Assembly (NCBI GenBank): GCA_013339895.1
Contig: JABACO010000002.1
Coordinates: 10,761,674 to 10,825,673, forward strand
Direction: 5' to 3'
Source of the DNA: Ephydatia muelleri
Lineage: Eukaryota > Porifera > Demospongiae > Spongillida > Spongillidae
Length of the DNA stretch: 64,000 nt
The position numbers and the translations under genes are program-made. Positions 44,735 to 55,743 of this stretch are shown here, in pieces (within the stretch, counting starts at the first letter, position 1; each line of letters opens with the position of its first letter). Under the pieces are notes generated by a model, which saw only the letters and a list, made by a program, of their open reading frames with translations, did not search any database and had not been told where the DNA came from.

Positions 44735-46589
44735 GACTGCTAACTATGGCCCTTAATTTGGATTTATATGCCACACCTGACACAACACTTGGCAATGTGT
44801 TTCTCTGTTGCACTGACTAGCAGCTCACAGTCACTACTACGGAATGGTAGAGTGTATGATGTCAAGATAAGCTACACAGTTGGTACCTTTATGAGTAGTG
44901 GGAAGTACTGGCTATACATCTTACACGTGACGAGAAGCGTGGACGGTACCTGATGCATTCATGATTTTTCTGGTCTTTTAATGAAATGTATGTCAAGAAC
45001 TTTTCATCATTATTGCCACAGCATAAATGGGAATTTATCTATAAAAGCCAGTAGTGACTTGATTTCAGCTAAGTCAGATAAACACTGAGGAATATGACTG
45101 AAAGTGCTAATGCTTGATCGTACTTTTTCCCATCCACCTAAAATAATAATAAATTATGAACGGTTCAGTGCAAACAAGCTACTTTGTTATACCAGTTCAT
45201 GCTCTCATCTAGTATCACACATCGAGACAACAGCAAGATACCATCAGGATCTTTACCAACTTTAGCAAATAACAGCTCTGCAACCTTGATCCAACCTAAA
45301 ACATCACAAACTATGCTGATCATAATATTGCTTGTTTTAGGCTACATCTTTTACCAGGTGGAAGAAGTGCCTCCACAATGGTGACTTCACTCAGTTGCTG
45401 TAGGAGGTGGGACACCCTATAGCTTTCTTCCAGAATGCAATATCGATTGAAACCGTCAGTGAAGTACATTGTCTAGTACTCCATTCATATTTGCGCTTTG
45501 CTGCTAAGCGACCTTGTCGAAACATGACCTGCACATATTACAGCCATACCAATAATTAACAATCAGTATTGCCGGATTAATTGCATACATATGGATGAAC
45601 ATATCTTTGTACAAAGGCTCAAACAAGACTGAAACAAGTCCCACGCAACGCCTTTACCTATTGGCTTGCACAGGAAAAAAACGCGTCGAATCACTTTATG
45701 ATTATCAAATGATTTGTCACTAACATTATGTTACAGAATGTTTACAGACTGTGACATAATGTAAACATTCTGTAACAGAATGTAAGTGACAAATCATTTG
45801 AAAATCATAAAGAGATTCGACGCGTTATTTTCCTGTGTTGTATAAAACTACCGTTTCAACCCATGCCCCTTTCCCATGACCCTATACAACAATTTGAGAG
45901 CCACATGAGGTATTTATTTATTGGCATAATCGATGTTTGAAAATATGAATCTCGAAAGAGTATATGGCATCCGTTTTTGAAACAAGCACCACGCAATACG
46001 TTGTTCTCTGCGCTACCGTTTTGGCTTCGCCATATCGCTTCAAGCTGTAACCTCTTCTTACAGCAATCCAAGTTCAAATTGAACCCGCGTTAGGTACACT
46101 CAAACCTATACGTGTTCTACACATTATACAACACAACGTTTTAGAACCGGCTCTCCTGACACATTTGTCGTGTGCAGCAACCATGCATCTGAACAGCTTT
46201 AGGAATCGTACTGTGCCTAAATGTACGCTTTCTATCCGTGTAAGTAAGGTTTTCTAAACGCCTCCCCGCCCCTTCTTAATTCGATTCATGCAAACGATGA
46301 TGGAACAAGCATACGTAATACATTGAAATATTGTGTTTCCAATCCCATTCCGTAAGGTATTCAATCTATGGATTTTCCGATGTTGCGAGCCAAGACTGTA
46401 TATGTAATTAGCAACTTAAGGCTTCGCATAATTGATCATCATCATTGAGGGTCATAGCCAGTGGTCCAAAACATGCAACTGTCATGTGATCGAGCATTCC
46501 TTGAAGTACAGTTTCGGTTTGTGCAGTTTTGGTTTGTGCTTTACATCATGAACTAGTTAACTAACTAGTGTAAGGACGCTTGTGAACGC
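44735..46589. other. Unassigned stretch with a hairpin MITE
   Basis: AT-rich; may hold decayed remains of the P-like element up to about 45470. Apart from the hairpin at 45669-45837 I see no supported feature. Confidence 0.35.
45669..45837. mobile_element. Long hairpin MITE, 169 bp
   Basis: Arms CACAGGAAAA...ACGCGTCGAATC...TATGATTATCAAATGATTTGTCACT and their reverse complement close on a central TGTTACAGAATGTTTACA pair. There are only a few mismatches over about 80 bp per arm. TTG occurs on both borders and could be a 3-bp duplication. Confidence 0.82.
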
Positions 46590-47629
46590 GATCTCAGACC
46601 GGTCCTCAATATAACCATTTGCGAAAATGCTTCCGTATAACGCAGTTGATGCCTTAACCACAAAAGCAGCTGCACTACATACTGATGGCTCTGCTGGTCC
46701 ATCAGGGATTGATGCAAGAGGATGGATACGGCTTTGCTCATCTTCTTCAACCGATCTCTGTCATTCACTTGCCCTGATGGCAAGACGCCTGTGCACTTCA
46801 TGCATTTGTTGATCTATGAAGTCTGGCTCCCTTTTTGTCCTGCCGTTTAATTGCTTTGGACAAAACCCTGGGGTACGTTCAATAGGGATAGGTGAAGTAG
46901 CAAGACGAAATGGGGTCAAACCAGTACTAACAGTTCTGGGTACTGACATTCAGAAAGCTGGTTCCCTTCAATTGTGCGCTGGCCAAATATTAGGAGTTGA
47001 GGCAGCAGTACATGCAGTACAAGACTCCTTTAACTCACAGAGTTGTCAAGCAGCTCTTCTAATTAATGCCACTAATGCCTTCAACTGCCTGAATCATGAG
47101 GCTGCCCCTCCATAACATGCAACATCTTTGTTTTTTTTTCTACTATATTAATCAACACATATCGTAGTCCATGCAACTGAACTATTTGCCGATGGGTAAA
47201 CTATTCTCTCACAAGAAGGCACCACTCAGTGAGATCCACTTGCTATACCAATGTATGCCCTATAGGCATTCTACCCACAAATACAGCGTTCATCTGTTGA
47301 TGTGAACCAAGTTTGGTATGCTGATGATGCTGCAGCAACTGGTACAGTACTCACCGTGAAAGAGTGGTGGGATAACATCAACAATCCTTCCTTCCTTCAT
47401 ATGGTTACTACACCAATGCAAAATATTCCTGGCTTGTTGTAAAAGAAGCTCACTATACTTCTGCACTCTCAGCATTCCATGGCACTAGCCTGAAGATAAC
47501 AACTAATGGTAGACTACATCTTGGTGCTCCTCTGGGAATGCAATCATTCGTCACTCAATTGACATTGGGTGAATAACTTGCTTGCATTATCCTAGATTGC
47601 TACTACCCAGCCACATGCAGTGTATTCTG

Positions 47630-50039
47630 TGTAGTATAATGAGATCTCACGTGAGCATGCCATTCGGTATCAAGTCAGCGCAAGAAGCGGATGACTCAAA
47701 GCTTTGGTGATCTGCCTGGAATCGAAACAGATATTGATGACATATTAGTCTGGGGCAAAACCATGGAGGATCACAATAAACATTTGGAAGCTGCAATTAA
47801 AAGATGTCAGGCAATAGGCTTAACACTCAACAAGGATAAATGTCGCTTTGGAGCACCTCAGGTGACCTATCTTGGACACATTATCAGTGCAGATTTCACC
47901 TGACAAGGAAAAAGTCAGAGCAATTGCAGAGGTGCCACCTCCTGAAGATAAAAAAGGGGTGGAGAGACTACTTGGTATTATCAATTAAGTAGGTAAGTTT
48001 ATTCCTGACATGTCTACCATCATACACCCCATCCGAGAACTACCCAAGAAGGAAGTTCAGTTCACATGGCAATGGGAACAAATAAAGGCATTTCAAAGGA
48101 GAGACTATCAGCAGCACCTGCACTTGCTTTCTTTAATGGGACAAAACCTATAGTGGTGAGTTGTGATGCTTCACAGCATGGGCTAGGAGCTGTCCTATTA
48201 CAAGAGGGGAGACCTATTGCATATGCCTCTAGAGCTCTCACAAGTGCAGAAACATGATATGCCCAGATTGAGAAGGAACTACTAGCTGTTGTGTATGCAT
48301 TGGAGAAATTTCATCAATACACATATGGTTCAACAGTTGAAGTGGAATCAGATCACAAGCCACTAGAGAGTATCACAAAGAAACCACTGTGCCACGCTCC
48401 ACCGAGATTGCAACGCATGCTTCAAAGGTACGACTTCATGATTGTGTACAAACCAGGAAAGGAGATGGTCATAGCAGATGCCCTCTCAAGAGCATTCGTC
48501 GAGGACAGGGCTACAGATGGATGGAAGAAGAGTTATCATGTTCTGTGAGTATGATACTGAAGAACTCTATCTTACCTGACGTGCAATTGCAGAAGATTAA
48601 GGAAGCTACCCTGGAGGACACATCTGTACAACAATTCAGCAACATAATTTGCTCTGGATGGCCAGCACAGCGAACACAGGTTCCAAGTAACCTTGAGATG
48701 TACTGGAATTTTCGTGACGAGTTTTCAGTAGCTGATGGAATCATTCTGAAGGGAGAAAAATTGTTAATTCCAACCAGTGTACAAACTGATATGCCAACTC
48801 GCATTCACACAGGGCACATGGGTGTGATAAAGTGCATACAACGTGCAAAAGATGTCATGTTCTGGCCTGGCATGTCAAAAGAAATTGAGCATGTAGTACT
48901 GGGTTGTGACAGATGCCAAGAATATTGTGTGTCAAATACAAAAGAGCCAAAATTACCTGGTCCTACACCAGATCGACCATGGGACATTGTAGCAACTGAT
49001 CTGTTCCAGTGGGAAAACAGGAATTACCTTCTAATAGTAGACTACTACTCCCGCTATTTTGAGACAGCCAAGTTAGAAGATTTGACCAGTACATCTGTCA
49101 TAAATCACACAAAATCCATTTTTGCAAGGCACAGAATACCCACACAATTAATCAGTGATAACGGTCCTCAGTTCAGTGCAGAGGAGTATAAGGCATTCAC
49201 AAAGGAGTGGGGTATCAAGCACACTACATCCAGCCCACACTACCCACAGGCTAATGGTTTGGCTGAGAAGTATTTGCAAGTTGTGAAACGAATCATGCAA
49301 AAAGCTAAGGCTGACAACAAAGATCCATACAGGGGTAAAGAAACACCATGATTGACAACATTGCCTTGCCTGCCCAGTTATTAATCGGACGTAAACTGCG
49401 TACTAATCTTCAGGTAACTGCTGAACAGCTCAAACCTGCAATAGTTAACCCTGAACAAGTGAAAATAAAGTTGAAACTGAAGCAACAAAAGCAGAAAAAG
49501 CACTACGACAGAGGATCCAAGGCACTTCCAAACTTGAAGATTGGAGATCATGCCAGAATGCAGGTCCAAGGAAGATGGAAACCAGTAGTTGTGACAGGTC
49601 AAGCCGGATATCCACAATCATTCATAGTCCAGTACGGAGGATGGACGTAAATATCGGAGGAACAGACGGCATCTCATGAAGGCCACTTACGAGCCAGAGC
49701 TTATAGATGACCTTGAAGTTCCCCCTGGTGAGCAGAGAGGGTGATGGAAATGATGCACAGGAAGAGGCACCTGGAAGTGACACACAGGAAGTATGCTCAC
49801 ATGAGATCTCATTATACTACAACCCCCTTCAGTTCATAACTTGACAAATTCAGCAAACCGTTTCGGACACTTGATAACTCGACCCCTTGATGTTCTGTAG
49901 GACGGTTGGTGCTTATGGGATGTTTCCATCTGCCTTTGTCTCACATTGATTATAATATCTTCATCTCTCTTTTGTCTTTGCGTGAGGACAATACAAGTCT
50001 CACTTGAACGCTTTACACCCGCGCTATATGAAAATTACA
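47630..50039 (+). mobile_element. LTR (Ty3/Gypsy) element F inserted in retroelement 3
   Basis: Begins TGTAGTATAATG at 47630 and ends AAAATTACA at 50039, with the 5-bp direct repeat TTCTG on both sides (47625-47629 and 50040-50044). TG...CA ends and a 5-bp duplication fit an LTR element. It is internally deleted: the first 30 bases run straight into the middle of RT. A 29-bp copy of the first bases appears in reverse orientation at 49793-49821, which is unusual for direct LTRs. Confidence 0.75.
47661..49650 (+). pseudogene. pol: Gypsy F RT (end), RNase H and integrase
   Basis: Starts at the RT block MPFGIKSAQE, then DIDDILVWGKTMEDHNKHLE (YxDD position), CRFGAPQVTYLGHIIS, CDASQHGLGAVLLQEGRPIA and VESDHKPLESITKKPL (RNase H), ADALSRAF. 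Integrase: HTGHMGVIKCIQRAKDVMFW with CDRCQ (zinc site), WDIVATDLFQWENRNYLLIV, LISDNGPQFSAEEYKAFTKE and SSPHYPQANGLAEKYLQVVK (the D,D,E core), ending GDHARMQVQGRWKPVVV. It has stops and frameshifts (near 47690, 47900, 48260, 49350). The integrase stretch 48540-49350 is open. Confidence 0.88.
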
Positions 50040-50644
50040 TTCTGCATTTACTCATGGTTTGGTACATAAATGGTATTTGGCCAGAACAGTTCCTGACATT
50101 GCAATGCTTTTCCAACCTCTGGAAGACGTCATTCGCTCTAAGGTCATTCCATATCTACAGTGTAACTGGCAGGGCAATACACAGCCTCAAGATCAGTGTG
50201 TAAGCCTCTATATGACCTCATCCTGTTGCATGATTCAATCTACTTGACTGAGGCAATTCAACAGCAGGTTGAATCCAAAAAGGAAGTTCATAGCTGAAAA
50301 CAAAAGCACAGCCAGGACAGTGCTTCCAACCTCCGTTCCCAACTGACTAACACCAAACAACTGTCAATGGACCTCTGGTTGACAGCACTACCTATTCATG
50401 AGAATGGCTTCACCGTACACAAAGGTGCATTTCGTAACGCTATTGCTTCTAGGTATGGCTGGCTACCATCTAACCTTTCCTCCACCTGTACGTGGGAAAA
50501 GTCTTTCACAGTTGAACATGCTTTCTCCTGTCCGTTGGGTGGCTTTCCATCCATTCGCCACAATGAGATTTGTGATCTGACAGCTAATCTCATGGCAGAA
50601 GACTATCACAATGTTTAGATCGAGCCAATGACAGGAGAGACATT

Positions 50645-52689
50645 TTCCGCTATGCCAGCAAACAAGGAAGATGGTGCTAGGTCAGACATTCAGAGCTGAC
50701 AGTTTTTGGGGGGGTCGATTTGAACAGACATTTTTGGCCCTATTTCCAATTAACCAAACTCCCACACTCTACTAGTTGCTACCGAAAAAAAGAGAATACG
50801 AGCTTCGATATGGTGAGGTCGAGTGGGCATCATTCACCCCAATTCTCCTCTCCTCAACTAGAGGCATGGGCAGCATGGCCACTACTACCTACAAACGTTT
50901 GGCATCACTGCTAGCTGACAAATGAGGCACATCATACAGTCCAACCATGGGGTGGCTTCGCTGTAGTACTCGTATAAATATGTTTACTTGTAAGTAATCT
51001 GGTGTTGCACACCCTCCGCAAATAAACGTGGCTGTGCTAGCCAGACTAGCGTGTAAGTGTGTCTCATTTTTGCTGCACCATGGCCACACATAAAACATTG
51101 AAACTGGTTGATATTTCTGTTAACTGCAAGATTCCGGCTAGCTGGCATTTGCAGATATATTATGGGCTTCGATTCACATGACTCAAGTCTTGGACAACCT
51201 TTTGGCTTCCTCAGCAGTTTGAGCTTCCACTGTACTTCATGGCCAGATGCAGGAAGGACCTTATGCAAGTGATCGGTCTTTAGATACATGTACACTCATT
51301 CCTGCATTAGTATTGCAAGTAAGATGTACTTCGACGTACGATTTATGGAGGACTGGGGTCGAAGGGATAAACTCACCCTTGTCTCCAGTCCTCCATATAT
51401 CATACGTACGTCTGGCTTGCGAGACTCTTCCTGCATGCACCATAGGCCTACTTTGTACATACAAGAGAGAGCACTGTTTGCAATCCTGTGTTGCGTGTGA
51501 ATCGGTGAATTACAGTAAAGTAGACTTTACCCTATCCATGATTGTTTACACACAGAAGCTCTCTGGGCTTTATTTACTCCGTCAGCCAGAAAGATATAAA
51601 CTAAAAACTGTGCGTTTGGAGCAGTAAATGATTTAGTGTTAGCCCAAGATGTCACGTGATATTGATTTCACAAAAACTTATTGCCAGATGGTTCCCAAGC
51701 AATATTCTGTAATCAGACTTTAAATACTTCCAACCAGTAATTTTAGAGAACCAAGATATGTTCAAAAATGATTAAAACAAATTATGTCAAGTCTCACGTT
51801 ATGCACTCTACAGACTAAATTAGTTGTCAAATGATGGTCCTTGCCATGATGGAAACAGGTCGCGTTTTTCATACAGGTCCAGTTTCATTCAAAGACTTTG
51901 AAATACACAAGTTAACTTTTAGTACAATGTGTTATGCTGTCAAAGATTTGTACAGCATTTTACTATCATCCTCTGCCCCCCATTTCAGAAAACAGATGCA
52001 GGAGCAGAACAAACGTGGAAGGCATTTGTTGTATGTTTAAGTGATGAAATTTCCTGCATTAAGTTATTTACCCACTCGTATGAGATATTAATTGATCATT
52101 TACATGCATAGTTACAATTACGTGGGCCCGGTTGTCACACTGTTTGGTTTGGATGTCACGAATTATATATCTTTGCAACAATGAGTGATAAAAATGTACA
52201 CATGTGATACATGGGTAATGAAGTGCACTCAAAATCTGAATCACCAAGTGTACCACCTAGTTACAAATATAACAGTTGTGTTCTGTTACCGTTTACAATC
52301 TGAAGTATCATGAAATGGCATAAAGTTGAGTTGAATACATTAAAAATAATGAGCTAGACATGGATGTGCTGTGCAATGCATAAAAAATCCAAATATAAAA
52401 TCTAGCTTAGCAAAAAAATACTATTTTAACAAACATGTAATACGATTCTATGCAACTGACAATCTATTTCCACTCGAAACACTTACAAACATACAGGAAT
52501 ACACACTAGTTTTAAATAGTGTTTCTTAAACATCCCTTGACCCCCTATCCCATGGGTGCAGTACTATGACAGGAAGTTCAGTTGGAATTAGTATTCATCC
52601 TCCACAAAGGGTTTAAGGGTCTATTCAGAGCTCTGCTGTCTATCACATTACATTCGTCCCACTGTACTTTAAGCTTGTCCTCAAGCTTA
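50645..52689. other. Unassigned stretch with a decayed palindrome and a duplicated segment
   Basis: A degenerate inverted repeat spans about 51285-51475, with core arms TATGGAGGACTGG / CCAGTCCTCCATA and CGTACG on both sides. Because of it, both strands give similar peptides. Around 51990-52110 the sequence resembles 42310-42440 (GAAATTTCCTG.AT.AAGTTATTTAC). No gene recognised. Confidence 0.4.
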
Positions 52690-53126
52690 AAATTGGACTT
52701 AGTAATAATCAGGAGGTCGTCGGTCACGTTGAGGGTAGCGCCTCTGTGCTTGGTCCAATGTTGGTGGGGCCTCTTGTCCTTCTACATCTATTGGGGGCGG
52801 GACTGCTGGTGGAACCTCCGGAACAATTCTGGTTGTGGAGTGGAATCTGCTGGCACTGAAAAGTGTTCGATGCTTGCTGGTTCCCACTCAACCTCTCTTG
52901 ACAGTGTGCTCTCCTTCTCCCGTAATATACAGCGCCGTATTCTGTTAATGTGCACCACTCTAGACCTCAGTGACTTTCTGTATACAATTTGCAAAGTTAC
53001 AGGGGAGTGAACTTTCTTAACAACCCATCCACCTTCCTACTTTGGATCCCATTTTCCTGCTGTTCGGTTTTGTAGCTGAACAGCATCACCTTCCCTACTT
53101 GGGGTATGTGTGTCATAATGTTTCTT

Positions 53127-53956
53127 TTAATGCTTAGCTTCTTGTACTATATGTCTCTCCACCATGTCACATAATTCGGCCATTTTAACCCTAAGGTTGC
53201 TGTCATATGAGGTAGGGTCCTCTGCACTACTGTTAGTCATAGATGGCAAAGATGGCAGAACAGGATCTCGTCCCATCATAAGGACAAATGGAGTGAACCC
53301 TGTAGAAGCATTAGATGCTGTTCTGTATGCATACAGCACCAATGGTAGATTTCCTTCCCAGTCTATGTCATTCTGTTCTCTATAGCACCAAAGGAGTTGC
53401 AGCAAGGTTCTATTAAAACGTTCTACCATTCCATCACCTTGCGGGTGGTATGCTGTTGTTTGGGACTTGAGGACTCCAAATGCTGCACATACCCTTCGGA
53501 TCATGGTGCTTTCAAAGTTAGCACCTTGGTCAGAGTACAATATTCCAGGGATCCCAAAGCGTGAAAACAAGTCATTTAGTATCCCAGCAATACACTCTGC
53601 AGTCTGGTTGGGCATTGGTATACTTCGTGAAATAGTCTTGTAAGACTAAGAAACAGCGATTGCCTCTGCTGGATACTGGCACTTGCAATACATCAACAGC
53701 CAACATCTGCCAGGGGTGTCCAATTGGAATACTCATCATTGGAACGGGTGTCAAGCTTGGACCTTTGGCACACCATACAACTCCTGCAGTATAGCTCCGT
53801 GTCCATGGCTATTCCAATCCAATATGCTGTACGCTTCAGCCTCTGTAGGGTTTTCTCTACACCTTGATGTCCCGAACTTATGATGTCATGGTTGGCCTTG
53901 AGGGCTGTAGGCTGCAATGATAAGGGAACTACTGGTACAATTTTCTCCTTCTCCAA
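53127..53956 (-). pseudogene. pol: Gypsy C integrase
   Basis: The zinc-binding part has HDIISSGHQGVEKTLQRLKR and CRSCMVCQRSK. The core has IGHPWQMLAVDVLQVPVSSR and FLVLQDYFTKYTNAQP (first Asp), GIPGILYSDQGANFESTMIR (second Asp), TTAYHPQGDGMVERFNRTLL (Glu). Frames change near 53750 and 53590, so the copy is broken. The DD35E residues are all present across the pieces. Confidence 0.87.
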
Positions 53957-54052
53957 TGGTCCAGGTGTGTACTTGCGGCAAAGTACACTGTCAATTACAC
54001 AAAGCTGACTTCGAATTCGTGAGAATGTTTGAATGGGATGCTGATTCCAGTG

Positions 54053-54864
54053 TCATGGTTGATTGCTTAAGCCAGTAGAAACAAAACGTCTTACTTCATT
54101 TAACACTTCATCTTTACCCTGCTCTTGCGCAACATCTTCTAAAGTGAGTTCTCGTACTGTCACTGTCCCTCCACAGGTGCTAGGAATGGTGGGCACACGA
54201 GAAAGGGCATCAGCATTTGCATTGGAAATCGGCCAATCCTTGATAACAGCTATTTTCTCTTTGTCCGGAGACATTCCTGCCTCTGAAAATACATGTCCCA
54301 GGTAGTGCACCTTGTCCAGTCCTAACTGGCACTTGGATCCTCTCAAAGTTAGTCCAGCATTGGCCAGTCGCTCAAACACCTGCTGTAAATGTTGAAGATG
54401 ACACTTCATATTGGGTGAATGGACCAGCACATCATCAATATAACTGGTTGCAAATGGTAGTCCATGTAACACCTTGTCCATCAGTCTCTGAAATGAGCTG
54501 GGTCCACCTGTTACCCCAAATGGCATCCTGCAAAACTCATATAGACCCATACCAGGACCAGGACAAAAAGCAGTCTTTATGCAGTCCTTCTCTTTTACTG
54601 GCAATTGCCAGTGTCCAGAATGCAGGTCGAGCTTTGAGAACACTTTGGATCCAGAGAGTCGGTCTTGAACTTCGTCTGGCAGCGGCAAGCATCTTTCACT
54701 GTCTGCTTATTCAGCTCCCTATAATCAATGCAGATCCTTATCTCACTAGACTTCTTTGGGACATATACAGCTGGAGCAAGCCATGGGCTGCTGCGATCCA
54801 GCATTTCTGTTCGTTGATGCTCGACTTCAGTCTTATAGCTGGTACTCTCCTGGGTGGAACTCAC
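54053..54864 (-). pseudogene. pol: Gypsy C reverse transcriptase
   Basis: Blocks: SSPWLAPAVYVPKKSSEIRI, CIDYRELNKQTVKDA, VFSKLDLHSGHWQLPV, FCRMPFGVTGGPSSFQRLMD, ATSYIDDVLVHS (YIDD box), CQLGLDKVHYLGHVFSEAGM. A frameshift near 54690 separates the first two blocks from the rest. After DWPISNANADALSR the RNase H domain is missing by internal deletion. Confidence 0.85.
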
Positions 54865-55743
54865 ACTGGTGGATAGTCAGCTGTTGGTATGGTGTGATGA
54901 GCTACTGTCGTTGATCCAGGTACTGTTGAAAATAGTACCTTCAACCTGATCTCTTAGCTCTGCGGGTGCCAGTGGAATATCATACTCCACCTCGTTTCCA
55001 AAGTTTGGAATAGCAATTTCTTCCATTTCATCATTTTCACCACCTGCAGTTGAAGCGACATACATGTAGCTTGGTGTTGCATTTGAAGAACTTCCTCGCC
55101 CCGATGTGACAGCTAAACCTCCAACATGGATGCTTACAGGGTCTGTGCTATAGTCCAGTCGTACTTTGTACCTTGCTGTTATCACATTACAAACACATGG
55201 CTCATGAGACCTGTGCAGGTGATGATCTTAGCTACGTGTACCGCACATGTACTACCTACATTTATGACGTGTGTTGCTTGTAATTGTAATGCTTGGATTC
55301 AATGTTCACATTCATGGTTATTTTTAAGCCAAAAATACTAAAAGATTAATTTATAAAACAGCAAGAAGGTAAATAAAATATGATTCAGGCATGGTGCTGT
55401 TTGCCACAGCAGTACTCCAATTTGTAGTGTTGAAAATGAGGCATCAATAGAGTAACATTGCGGATGATTGCATTGCAATGATGCACAGATGTTAAGGGAT
55501 AATGCACATGTAGAAACACGGGTGATTGAGAAGAAACAAAATGACAGATCTACATTTAGCATCATGAAGGAGTGTTTTTGTGGTATTTTCATGATCCCTT
55601 TTTGCATCATTATTGCCATTCAATCCTATAGACATTAATGAATGTTTGTTTCTTATGTATGATTCAGTAATGTGCTTGTTTCAATAAAAATTTGTTTTTA
55701 TTAGCAGATTGGAAAATAATAAGCAATTGTGTTTCTTTTCCAG

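Larger units (their letters stand above)
46590..50640 (+). mobile_element. Retroelement 3 (reverse transcriptase type), split by an LTR element
   Basis: Left part 46590-47629: SAGPSGIDARGW, MARRLCTS, NPGVRSIGIGEVARRNGVKP, GQILGVEAAVHAVQDSFNSQ, AALLINATNAFNCLNHEAA, then QEGTTQ, VWYADDAAATG (the YADD catalytic box) and HLGAPLGMQSFVTQ. Right part 50045-50618: FTHGLVHKWYLARTVPDIAM, LFQPLEDVIRSKVIPYL, DLWLTALPIHENGFTVHKGA and FTVEHAFSCPLGGFPSIRHN. The two parts are consecutive in this family, so the 2.4 kb between is an insertion. It is the same class as retroelement 2. Many stops: a dead copy. Confidence 0.78.
52690..55190 (-). mobile_element. Ty3/Gypsy element C, decayed, in the P2X upstream region
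   Basis: Minus strand, right to left: end of protease region (55185-54877), RT (54864-54260), a short remnant of the RNase H end (ADALSRVPTIPS), zinc site and integrase (53956-53127), and C-terminal tail (52994-52699, ending QRRYPQRDRRPPDYY). RNase H is mostly deleted: RT text joins directly to NANADALSR. No LTRs seen. It lies on the opposite strand 550 bases upstream of the first firm P2X exon. Confidence 0.83.

Noticed and set aside
47630-49821. A DNA transposon with 29-bp TIRs carrying RT and integrase
   Set aside because: No duplication flanks the 29-bp inverted pair. The TTCTG duplication instead shows that the insertion extends to 50039 with LTR-type TG...CA ends.
51247-51627. Similar peptides on both strands near 51.3 kb, suggesting a conserved gene
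   Set aside because: The similarity comes from a degenerate DNA palindrome, not from protein conservation.
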